In this document: positions 1 to 8,700 of the stretch, piece after piece
Layout: every line of letters starts with the position of its first letter
Numbering within the stretch: the first letter of the stretch is position 1
Assembly: GCF_002238045.1 (NCBI RefSeq)
Contig: NZ_NBYO01000001.1
Span: forward strand, 620,001-684,000
DNA: 64,000 nt
Origin: Notoacmeibacter marinus
GTDB lineage: Bacteria; Pseudomonadota; Alphaproteobacteria; Rhizobiales; Rhizobiaceae
Direction: 5' to 3'
Position numbers and translations under genes: made by a program
Notes under the pieces: generated by a model
Seen by the model: the letters and a program-made list of their open reading frames with translations, nothing else
The model's database searches: none
Told to the model about the DNA's origin: nothing

Positions 1-1710
<1,710 letters not shown>

Positions 1711-1864
1711 CTAAATCCTTTTGAATATAGGCTTTCCGGCACCAAAAACCAAACGGCAGGCCGGCTTTGCGCACCCGTGCCGACGACCTTCGGTTGTGCG
1801 GTTTGCGCCTGCCCCTACATGACAGAAAGACACCGGTTTCGCCAAGCGACAGGAAAGACCCGCC

Positions 1865-3247
1865 ATGGACGCCGAGCCTGCCCCCTTCATTCCGCCCGCG
1901 CCGCAGCCGCGCACCTCGCCGCCCAGCTTTCTGGAGATGCTGCGCACTGTCTATCGCAACCCGATCGCGCTGTGGGGCGAGCCCTCCTATAATCAGCCCT
2001 ATGTCCACATCACCAAGGGCATCGGCGCGCCGATGGTGGTCGCCAACGATCCGGCGCTCATCCGCCACATCCTCGTCGACAACGTCAAGAACTACCGCAT
2101 GGCGAAGGTGCGTCAGCTCATTTTGCGCCCGATCCTGCGCGACGGCCTGCTGACGGCGGAAGGCGAAACCTGGAAGCGTGGACGCAAGGCAATGGCGCCG
2201 GTTTTCACACCGCGCCACATTCGCGGCTTCGCTCAGCCGATGAAGACGGTCGCCGAGCGTTTCGTGCAGAAATACGAAGAGCCAGCGGAACGTGGCGATC
2301 CGGTCGAGATTGCGCACGACATGACGCAGATCACCTACGAAATTCTGGCAGAAACGCTGTTCTCCAACGAGATCGCCGGCGTGCCGGACGAGTTCGGCGA
2401 CAAGGTCGACCGGCTTTTGCACACGATGGGCCGGGTCGATCCGCTCGACCTTCTGGCCGCGCCGGAGTTCATTCCAAGACTGACACGCATTCGAGGCCGC
2501 AAGACGCTGCGCTATTTCCGCGGCATCGTTCGCGAGACCATGGATATGCGACGCGAAAGGCTGGAACGGGGTGAGGATGCGCCGGAGGATTTTCTGACGC
2601 TTCTGTTGCGCGCCATGGGGCCGAACGGGCTGTCGGAAGAAGAGGTGGAAGACAACATCATCACTTTCATCGGCGCGGGCCACGAAACTACGGCGCGGGC
2701 GCTCGCCTGGACGCTCTACTGCCTGTCGCAGGCGCCCGCCGAGCGCGCGAAGGTCGAGGAGGAAGTCGACCGGGTGGTGGCCGACATTGCCGACCCCTAC
2801 GATTGGCTCGACGCCATGCCGATCACGCGGGCCGCCTTCGAAGAGACGATGCGCCTCTATCCGCCAGCGCCATCGATCAACCGCGAATCGATCGAGGCCG
2901 ATGAATGGCGCGATCTCAAAATGGCGGCGGGGACGACCATCCTCGTCATGCCGTGGACCCTTCACCGCCACCGCCTCTATTGGGATCAACCCGAAGCTTT
3001 CATGCCCTCCCGCTTTCTGCCGGAGAACCGCGAACGGATCGACCGCTATCAGTATCTACCCTTCGGAGCGGGTCCGCGCGTGTGCATCGGCGCGACCTTC
3101 GCCATGCAGGAAGCGGCCATCGCGCTCGGCGTCATGCTGTCGCGATACCGGTTCGATCTGGCAGAGGGTGCGCCCCACCCCTTTCCCGTGCAGAAGCTGA
3201 CTGTACAGCCGCAGAACGGCATCCGTATGCGTGTCGCCCGGCGCTAG
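1865..3247 (+). CDS. Cytochrome P450
   Basis: A soluble bacterial heme-thiolate monooxygenase of 460 residues, a normal length for the family. The I-helix oxygen-activation motif AGHETT is at residues 271-276, the K-helix ExxR at E327-R330, and the heme-binding loop FGAGPRVCIG at 400-409 with C407 as the axial ligand. No membrane anchor or fused reductase domain is visible, so it must draw electrons from a ferredoxin or flavodoxin system encoded elsewhere. The start at 1865 follows an AGGAAAG ribosome-binding site. It is a single gene between gyrB (divergent) and an exported protein gene, so the context gives no substrate hint. Family is certain; substrate unknown. Confidence 0.95.
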   Translation: MDAEPAPFIPPAPQPRTSPPSFLEMLRTVYRNPIALWGEPSYNQPYVHITKGIGAPMVVANDPALIRHILVDNVKNYRMAKVRQLILRPILRDGLLTAEGETWKRGRKAMAPVFTPRHIRGFAQPMKTVAERFVQKYEEPAERGDPVEIAHDMTQITYEILAETLFSNEIAGVPDEFGDKVDRLLHTMGRVDPLDLLAAPEFIPRLTRIRGRKTLRYFRGIVRETMDMRRERLERGEDAPEDFLTLLLRAMGPNGLSEEEVEDNIITFIGAGHETTARALAWTLYCLSQAPAERAKVEEEVDRVVADIADPYDWLDAMPITRAAFEETMRLYPPAPSINRESIEADEWRDLKMAAGTTILVMPWTLHRHRLYWDQPEAFMPSRFLPENRERIDRYQYLPFGAGPRVCIGATFAMQEAAIALGVMLSRYRFDLAEGAPHPFPVQKLTVQPQNGIRMRVARR

Positions 3248-3369
3248 GCGGCCCTGCCAGAACCGAAACAGCCTGAAATGTGGCAGCGGCATGTTCTTCT
3301 GATGACGGCGGAACCAAGGGTCGTGGGCTTTGTTGTTGAGGCGACGGGACACTTAATAGGAGTTTTAAG

Positions 3370-4038
3370 ATGACCAATTTGAAAGCGATTTTGCTTGGAA
3401 CCGCCGGCGCCATTGCCCTGACCGGCGCCGCCATGGCCCAAACCACTGCCAGTGCCACTACCGAACTGAACGTTCGCTCCGGCCCCGGCCCGAACTTTGA
3501 AGTGATCGGCGCGATTCCGGCCGACGGTCAGGTCACGGTCAATGGCTGCACCGAAACCGGCAATTGGTGCCAGGTGACCATGGATGGCACGACCGGCTGG
3601 TCCTATGCCCAGTATCTGACCAGCGACTATGAAGGCCAGCGCGTCGTCGTCGTCGAGCAGCGTGAGGCGCTCAACGTCCCCGTGACCACCTATGACGGCG
3701 CAGAAGCCACTGGCGTCGTGACGGGTGCAGCTGGCGGCGCAGTCGCCGGCGCGCTTATCGGCGGGCCCGTTGGCGCCGCTATCGGCGGTGTGGCCGGCGC
3801 AGCGATCGGTGGCGGCACGGGCGACGCTCTCAGCCCCGACGACCGCGTGGTCACCTATGTTCGCGACAATCAGGTCGACCCCGTCTATCTGGATGGTGAA
3901 GTCGTCGTCGGCGCAGGCGTACCGGATACAGTTCAGCTTCGCGAGATCCCGGACTACGAATATCAGTACGCCTATGTGAACGGTCAGCCGGTTCTTATCG
4001 AGCCGTCCAGCCGTCAGATCGTCTACGTCGTCCGCTAA
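3370..4038 (+). CDS. Exported SH3b / glycine-zipper / DUF1236-like protein
   Basis: A 222-residue exported protein. It has a signal peptide of about 23 residues ending in AMA, a bacterial SH3 domain at about residues 30-80 (ELNVRSGPGPNFEVIG, then GWSYAQYL), a glycine-zipper segment at about 115-150 built from repeated GGAVAGALIGGPVG-type units, and a C-terminal part resembling the rhizobial DUF1236 family (PVYLDGEVVVG, then ending RQIVYVVR). SH3b domains commonly bind cell-wall peptides, and glycine zippers pack against or within membranes, so an envelope role is likely but unproven. AGGAGTTTTAAG precedes the start and a strong terminator follows at 4071-4099, so it is monocistronic. Confidence 0.8.
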   Translation: MTNLKAILLGTAGAIALTGAAMAQTTASATTELNVRSGPGPNFEVIGAIPADGQVTVNGCTETGNWCQVTMDGTTGWSYAQYLTSDYEGQRVVVVEQREALNVPVTTYDGAEATGVVTGAAGGAVAGALIGGPVGAAIGGVAGAAIGGGTGDALSPDDRVVTYVRDNQVDPVYLDGEVVVGAGVPDTVQLREIPDYEYQYAYVNGQPVLIEPSSRQIVYVVR

Positions 4039-4070
4039 AAAGCGACAAGACGATTCCCGTAAGGGACGGG

Positions 4071-4099
4071 AGGCCTGCCGGAAACGGCAGGCCTTTTTT
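4071..4099 (+). terminator. Rho-independent terminator of the SH3b protein gene
   Basis: Perfect 10-bp stem AGGCCTGCCG / CGGCAGGCCT closed by a GAAA tetraloop and followed by a run of six T. It lies 33 bases after the stop of the SH3b gene. The reverse strand lacks a U-tract after the hairpin, so it terminates only the plus strand. Confidence 0.92.
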
Positions 4100-4155
4100 C
4101 GTCGATCAGCGCAATATAACTATAATAGCCAGGCGATCCGGAGCAGGCGTAAACT

Positions 4156-4569
4156 TTACGCGCGGTTGGCGTCCGGCGACGGCAGGCCCGCCAGTTGCGT
4201 TCCCGTCACGCCGGTATCGGCGCCATCGTCCCGACCATAAGGCCAGGTGCCATCATCGCTCGTACCATAGGGCTTCCCGGTCTGGACCGGCTTTTCGTTT
4301 TCCAGCCGGTTCACCTCCTGCTTACGACGCCTTGCAAGTCGGCGGTAACGGCCCTGCCGCATCCATGACACGAAGCCGCCGATCATCATGCCGAGAATCA
4401 ACGCCGCCAGAAGCCAGATGAACAGCGGCAGCGACACGCTAAGCCCCTCATTGCCCGTCTGTAGAACATCGAGCGTCAGCGGCACGGACTGACGATTCAC
4501 AACCGCCAGCGCTACGAGAATGATGGCGAGCGGGGCCAGGACGACGAAGGTGATAATACGGGAAATCAT
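4156..4569 (-). CDS. LapA-domain (DUF1049-type) membrane protein
   Basis: A 137-residue inner-membrane protein. It begins MISRIITFVVLAPLAIILV, giving one transmembrane helix at about residues 5-24, and a second at about 45-65 (SLPLFIWLLAALILGMMIGG). A basic cytoplasmic coiled stretch (RRLARRRKQEVNRLENE) and a low-complexity acidic tail follow. This two-helix layout matches the lipopolysaccharide assembly protein A domain family, whose E. coli members LapA/LapB tune LPS synthesis. A longer upstream reading frame exists, but ATG 4569 is where family resemblance begins. It is convergent with the SH3b gene and divergent from the HTH-alkyltransferase gene. In related genomes it often sits near ihfB; here it does not. 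Confidence 0.8.
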   Translation of the reverse strand: MISRIITFVVLAPLAIILVALAVVNRQSVPLTLDVLQTGNEGLSVSLPLFIWLLAALILGMMIGGFVSWMRQGRYRRLARRRKQEVNRLENEKPVQTGKPYGTSDDGTWPYGRDDGADTGVTGTQLAGLPSPDANRA

Positions 4570-4731
4570 CAAGAATGTCCGTTTCGAGGAGTTCGGTTCA
4601 TGGCGCGAAGATAGGCACCGATGCCCAAGGGGTCCAGCACGATGTGGCGGCACCACGCGAAAATCGGGTGGCGCGACGATGGACCTATCTGCCATTGTCG
4701 GCGAAACGAAACCCGAATGGTTCCAGCAATC

Positions 4732-5625
4732 ATGACCCTCGCCGCTCTCAACATCGTTTACGGCTCTCCGGCCAGCCACAACGGTTCGGCAGACTTCGCC
4801 ATCATCGAAAAGGTGATCGGCCATATCAGTGAGCGCCATCGCGATCAGCCCGGTCTGAACGAGCTGGCTGCGATGACCGGGCAGAGCCCCGACGGGCTGA
4901 TCCGTCTCTTTCGGCGGTGGGCGGGCTTGACGCCGAAAGCGTTTCTTCAGGCGGTGACGCTGGATCATGCCCGACGTCTGCTGGTGGACGGGGCCGACCT
5001 TCTGGATGCCAGTCTCGAACTGGGCCTATCATCGCCGGGGCGGCTGCACGACCTCTTCGTCACGCATGAGGCCATGAGCCCCGGCGAATGGAAGGCCAAG
5101 GGCGCAGGGCTCCAGATCTTCCATGGCTGGCACGACAGCCCGTTCGGGCCGGCTTTGTTCATGGTGACGGAACGTGGCCTTTGCGGGCTGGCCTTCGCCG
5201 ATGAGCCGGACGATCCCGTGACGTTCGATGACATGGCCCGGCGCTGGCCGGACGCGACCTACAGCCACGCCCCTGGCCGCACCGCGCCCTATGTGGCCCG
5301 CATCTTCGATCCCGCCGAATGGCGCGCCGACCGGCCCCTGCGCATCGTCCTCATCGGATCGGACTTTCGCATCCGGGTCTGGGAGGAGCTTCTTCGCCTG
5401 AAACCGGGCCGCGGCACGACCTATGGTGCGATCGCCCAGTCGCTAGGCGACAAGAAGGCCGCGCGCGCCGTCGGCGCTGCGGTCGGCGCCAATCCCATAT
5501 CCTTCGTCGTTCCGTGCCATCGCGCGCTCGGCGCCGGCGGAAAGCTCACAGGCTATCACTGGGGCTTGACGCGCAAGCGCGCCATTCTTGGATGGGAGGC
5601 CGGCCTGCCGTCACGCGGCGACTGA
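4732..5625 (+). CDS. HTH-AraC / methylated-DNA-[protein]-cysteine S-methyltransferase (Ada-like)
   Basis: A 297-residue fusion protein. Residues about 20-110 form an AraC-type helix-turn-helix region (LNELAAMTGQSPDGLIRLFRR, then ASLELGLSSPGRLHDLF). Residues about 115-295 are an O6-alkylguanine transferase domain with the active-site motif VVPCHRALG; the acceptor cysteine is C262. The N-terminal zinc/methylphosphotriester sensor domain of E. coli Ada (four-cysteine) is absent, so methylation sensing through that cysteine is not possible. Repair of O6-methylguanine should be intact. ATG 4732 is preferred; ATG 4717 and a frame opening at 4621 are alternatives with no family resemblance. The next gene is an endonuclease III-like protein 50 bases downstream, suggesting a small DNA-repair operon. 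Confidence 0.88.
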   Translation: MTLAALNIVYGSPASHNGSADFAIIEKVIGHISERHRDQPGLNELAAMTGQSPDGLIRLFRRWAGLTPKAFLQAVTLDHARRLLVDGADLLDASLELGLSSPGRLHDLFVTHEAMSPGEWKAKGAGLQIFHGWHDSPFGPALFMVTERGLCGLAFADEPDDPVTFDDMARRWPDATYSHAPGRTAPYVARIFDPAEWRADRPLRIVLIGSDFRIRVWEELLRLKPGRGTTYGAIAQSLGDKKAARAVGAAVGANPISFVVPCHRALGAGGKLTGYHWGLTRKRAILGWEAGLPSRGD

Positions 5626-5675
5626 CGCTGACGCGCGCGCCTTTCCTGAGAAACCTCGCGCGCCACATAGACGGC

Positions 5676-6359
5676 ATGACGCAGAAGATCGTAATCCATG
5701 AACGGCATGGGGCGTTGCTGGACGCTGAAGAGGTCGGAACGGTTTTCCGCCTTCTCAGCGAAAATCTGCCAGGACGAACCCACAATGCAAAAGGCCCGAA
5801 GGGTCAGCGCACACCGTTCCGCTCGGCCATCGCCTGCCTGCTTTCAGCGCAGAGCCGGGATGCCAATACGGCCAAAGCCACTGAAGCGCTGTTTGCACTG
5901 GCCGACACGCCCGAAACGATCCTGGAACTCGGTGACGACGAGATCCGCGAGGCCATTCGCCCCGCCGGCCTTTACAACATGAAGACCAAACGCATCCGGG
6001 CTTTATGCGAAACACTGCTGGTGGAGTTCGGCGGCACCGTACCACGCACCCGTGCCGAACTGATGCGCCTGCCTGGCATCGGGCGCAAATGCGCCGATAT
6101 CGTCATGCATTTCGTCTTCGACGAGGCGGTAATCGCCGTCGATACCCATGTCGAGCGCGTCTGCCGGCGAACGGGTCTGGCGCAGGGCGTCAACGCGGGG
6201 AAGATTGCCGAGAATCTGGCTGGCCGCGCGCCGGACTGGGCGCTGGACGAAGGTCATTTCTGGCTGATCCAGCATGGCAAGCGCACCTGCATTGCCCGCG
6301 CGCCGAAATGTCCGTCCTGCCCCGTCGAACGGCATTGTCTGGCGCGCCGAACCGCCTGA
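5676..6359 (+). CDS. Endonuclease III-family DNA glycosylase/lyase (second paralogue)
   Basis: A 227-residue HhH-GPD base-excision repair protein. It carries the helix-hairpin-helix LPGIGRKCADIV, the catalytic aspartate in AVDTHVERV, and a C-terminal iron-sulfur motif C-x6-C-x2-C-x5-C (CIARAPKCPSCPVERHC). In Nth the catalytic lysine sits in the hairpin motif, and a lysine is present here (GRKCAD). It resembles, but clearly differs from, the canonical Nth at 14.5 kb (CADIV against TANVV), and the N-terminal 40 residues are unlike Nth. It is probably a subfamily with a different base preference. It follows the Ada-like gene in the same orientation, consistent with shared alkylation or oxidation repair. 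Confidence 0.85.
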   Translation: MTQKIVIHERHGALLDAEEVGTVFRLLSENLPGRTHNAKGPKGQRTPFRSAIACLLSAQSRDANTAKATEALFALADTPETILELGDDEIREAIRPAGLYNMKTKRIRALCETLLVEFGGTVPRTRAELMRLPGIGRKCADIVMHFVFDEAVIAVDTHVERVCRRTGLAQGVNAGKIAENLAGRAPDWALDEGHFWLIQHGKRTCIARAPKCPSCPVERHCLARRTA

Positions 6360-6399
6360 GCCTCAAGCGCTGCACGGAAAGACGTTGGTCGATCGTCAG

Positions 6400-6428
6400 C
6401 TTGTATCGGTCCGATCACGCCCCCATAT
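6400..6428 (+). promoter_or_regulatory. Candidate sigma-32 (RpoH) promoter of the hsp20 gene
   Basis: CTTG at 6400-6403, then 18 bases, then CCCATAT at 6422-6428. This fits the alphaproteobacterial heat-shock consensus CTTG-N17/18-CYTATNT with one mismatch in the -10. It lies about 70 bases ahead of the small heat-shock protein start, a suitable place for a heat-inducible promoter. Confidence 0.5.
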
Positions 6429-6500
6429 TCCTGATGAAGCAGAGCCACGCCAATCAGGGTGGCCCGCACGACAATGTCGCTCAATCGAGGACAAACGACG

Positions 6501-6926
6501 ATGACACGGATGACCCCGTTTTCCAGCCCGCTCTTTCTGGGCTTCGAACAGATGGAAAAGACCATCGAACGTCTGGCGAAGTCCGCCGATGGTTACCCGC
6601 CCTACAATATCGAGCGTATTCGCGACGATGAGGGGCAGACGGTTCGGCTCAGGATCACGCTGGCGGTCGCCGGCTTTCAGGAAGCCGATCTCGATGTCAC
6701 GACGGAAGAAAACCAGCTGATCGTGCGCGGCCAGCAGGGCGAAGAACCTGAACGGGAATTCATTCATCGTGGCATTGCCGCACGTCAGTTCCAGAAGAAT
6801 TTCCTTCTGGCCGACGGTATGCGGGTTCTGAGCGCCGCACTGCGAAACGGCCTTCTATCGATCGATCTAGACCGTCCGGAGGCGGAGCGCCTCGTTCAGA
6901 AGATCGATATTCGTACTGTCGAATAG
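6501..6926 (+). CDS. Hsp20 / IbpA-type small heat-shock protein
   Basis: A 141-residue ATP-independent holdase of the alpha-crystallin family. The N-terminus MTRMTPFSSPLFLGFEQME is typical of rhizobial IbpA-like proteins. The alpha-crystallin core covers about residues 20-120 (YPPYNIERI, then ITLAVAGF, ITEENQL-type strand TTEENQLIVRG and the L-x-x-G-like LRNGLLSIDL). It should bind unfolding proteins and pass them to the DnaK system encoded at 58.6 kb. ATG 6501 is preceded by GAGGACAAACGACG; a longer frame opening at 6459 lacks family similarity. The DUF1150 gene that follows is its usual neighbour in this order. A sigma-32-type promoter at 6400-6428 suggests heat induction. Confidence 0.9.
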   Translation: MTRMTPFSSPLFLGFEQMEKTIERLAKSADGYPPYNIERIRDDEGQTVRLRITLAVAGFQEADLDVTTEENQLIVRGQQGEEPEREFIHRGIAARQFQKNFLLADGMRVLSAALRNGLLSIDLDRPEAERLVQKIDIRTVE

Positions 6927-7048
6927 CCGGATTTGTACGATCTGCGCCCCGATCTGGGACGCATCGTCAAAATCGTTACCTTTCATTAACGGCTCAAGAG
7001 GACGATTGGACCCGGCAAGGGGAGGTCGTTCTCAGCAGGAGGCTGACC

Positions 7049-7303
7049 ATGACTGACATGCAGAATGCAAATGTTTCACCCGAACAATTCGCTCATCTGG
7101 GCGAAGGCGCGATCGGTTACATCCGCAAGATTTCATCCGACGATTTCATGGCGGCGTGGCCGGGTGTCGCCGAAATGCCCTCCGGTATCGATATCTGGGC
7201 ACTCTTCGCAGCCGACGGCGCGCCAATTCTGCTGACGGATGAGCGCTCCACGGCGATTGCCGCGGCGAGCGAGAAGGAATTGACGGCGGTTTCACTGCAA
7301 TAG
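7049..7303 (+). CDS. DUF1150-family protein
   Basis: A small protein of 84 residues. It matches the DUF1150 family, found almost only in Alphaproteobacteria and usually just downstream of an hsp20 gene. Recognisable parts are the glycine/tyrosine stretch GAIGYIRKI, the aspartate-proline rich centre, and LWALFAADGAPI-like text (IWALFAADGAPILLTD). It has no signal peptide or transmembrane segment. GGAGG precedes the start. Its conserved pairing with Hsp20 suggests a stress-related role, but no function is established. A strong terminator follows at 7323-7373. Confidence 0.85.
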   Translation: MTDMQNANVSPEQFAHLGEGAIGYIRKISSDDFMAAWPGVAEMPSGIDIWALFAADGAPILLTDERSTAIAAASEKELTAVSLQ

Positions 7304-7322
7304 CAGCAGGGGCCGTTTACAG

Positions 7323-7373
7323 AACGAATCGAGCCGCACTGGCGCAAAGGCCGATGCGGCTCGATTCGTTTTT
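7323..7373 (+). terminator. Rho-independent terminator after the hsp20-DUF1150 pair
   Basis: Perfect 16-bp stem (7323-7338 with 7355-7370) around a 16-base loop, followed by TTTTT at 7369-7373. It ends the plus-strand hsp20-DUF1150 unit. The opposite strand has no U-tract, so ptsN transcription is probably not ended by it efficiently. Confidence 0.9.
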
Positions 7374-7389
7374 GGGGAATCGCTTCGGT

Positions 7390-7851
7390 TCAGGCGGCTT
7401 CCTGCGCCGGTGACGTCAGAATCTCGTAAATCGCGGCGGCGTCATACATGCCACGGATCTGCTTCATCGTATCGGACCGGCGGAGAACGCGCGCGATGCG
7501 CGACAGCGCCTTCAAATGGTCGGCTCCTGCATCTTCCGGCGCCAGCAGCATGAAGGCGATATCGACCGGCTGTTCGTCGATCGCATCGAACTCCACAGGC
7601 TGATCGACCGTTGCAAAAACGCCTTGCAGACGGTCCAGGCCGGCCAGCTTGCCATGAGGGATGGCCAAGCCGTTGCCAGCGCCGGTGGAACCGAGCCGCT
7701 CACGCTGCAGCACGGTATCGAAGATGTCCCGCTCCGGCAGCCCGGTCAGTTCCGCGGCGCGGCCTGCCATCAGTTGCAAGAGCTGTTTCTTCGACTTGGC
7801 TCTCAGCGCCGGCAGAATCGCCCGGGCGCTCAGTAGATCGGAAAGTTCCAT
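7390..7851 (-). CDS. ptsN: Nitrogen PTS EIIA protein (EIIA-Ntr)
   Basis: A 153-residue phosphocarrier that ends the PTS-Ntr chain (PtsP, NPr, EIIA-Ntr). It does not move sugar but regulates nitrogen and potassium metabolism by its phosphorylation state. The EIIA type-2 fold is evident, with the phosphorylatable histidine H66 in the motif GLAIPHGK. The start at 7851 (MELSDLLSARAILPAL) is preferred; the frame extends upstream to 7896 without family similarity. It is the last gene of the rpoN-hpf-ptsN series, the standard proteobacterial order, about 70 bases after hpf. Length and motif are complete. Confidence 0.95.
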   Translation of the reverse strand: MELSDLLSARAILPALRAKSKKQLLQLMAGRAAELTGLPERDIFDTVLQRERLGSTGAGNGLAIPHGKLAGLDRLQGVFATVDQPVEFDAIDEQPVDIAFMLLAPEDAGADHLKALSRIARVLRRSDTMKQIRGMYDAAAIYEILTSPAQEAA

Positions 7852-7920
7852 CCCGCCCCTTTCGACTTGCCGTTTCACACCGATGCGGAAAGGCAAATCC
7901 TACTTCTTCTTCGCCGGCGA

Positions 7921-8499
7921 TCAGTTGCCGGGATTGATTCCGGCCGGATCGATCCAGCCGATATTTCCGTCTTCGCGCCGATAGACCACGTTGACATGAT
8001 CGCTGGAGGCATTGCGGAACACGAAGACCGGACTGTCCTTGGTATCCAGTTCCACCACGGCGTCGGCGACGCTCATCACGCGCAGAGACAGCGACGATTC
8101 GGCAACAATAGCGGGTGCGTAATCCTCGGCGACCTCGTCCTGCTCCTCGGGCAACGCGCTCATTATGCGGTATGCCGCATCGAACGCCTGATCCTGCCCA
8201 TTGTCGCGATGGCTCTTGAGCTTGCGCTTGTAGCGGCGAAGCCGCTTTTCCACTTTGTCGGCCGCCGCGTCGAACGAAGCCTGCGCATCGTGCCCCTTGG
8301 CGCCGGCCTGGAACACCATGCTGGTATCCAGGTGAATCCGAATGTCGGTTTCAAATCCGCTGCCGGATTTTTCGACCACCACATTTCCCGAGAAGCCGCC
8401 ATCGAAATATTTCTCGAGGGCTTCGGAGATCCGCTCGTCGATCCGCGTCCGGAAAGCTTCACCGATATCCATATGTTTGCCGGAAATGCGCAGGGTCAT
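7921..8499 (-). CDS. hpf: Ribosome hibernation promoting factor, long form
   Basis: A 192-residue long-type HPF (YfiA/sigma-54 modulation family). The N-terminal domain at about residues 1-105 binds the 30S decoding site (MTLRISGKHMDIGEAFR, then basic VEKRLRRYKRKLKSH). The C-terminal domain at about 130-190 (VAESSLSLRVMSVADAVVELD, VFVFRN, VVYRREDGNIGWIDP) is the dimerisation module that allows 100S ribosome formation. Long HPF replaces the short HPF plus RMF pair of enterobacteria. It lies between rpoN and ptsN in the same orientation but 200 bases from rpoN, leaving room for its own stationary-phase promoter. Confidence 0.95.
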   Translation of the reverse strand: MTLRISGKHMDIGEAFRTRIDERISEALEKYFDGGFSGNVVVEKSGSGFETDIRIHLDTSMVFQAGAKGHDAQASFDAAADKVEKRLRRYKRKLKSHRDNGQDQAFDAAYRIMSALPEEQDEVAEDYAPAIVAESSLSLRVMSVADAVVELDTKDSPVFVFRNASSDHVNVVYRREDGNIGWIDPAGINPGN

Positions 8500-8700
8500 G
8501 TAAAAAGTCCTCGTTGAAAATCATATCGTGCTGGCAAGAGAATCTACTCTTCCGAAGCGACCGCACAAGGCGTTGACATCGACAACCAGATCATGGGTGG
8601 CTGAGTCTGACGGCGGCCTGACAGCATCGTGCCGATGGGCGGGCGGAATATTGGGGTGCGGCCCGGAAGTCAAGCTTTGCAAAGAAATAGCGGCTGCCGC

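Noticed and set aside
8645-8673. TTGACT and TATTCC as an hpf promoter
   Set aside because: The -35 is good but the -10 matches only half of the consensus at 17-base spacing; too weak to annotate.
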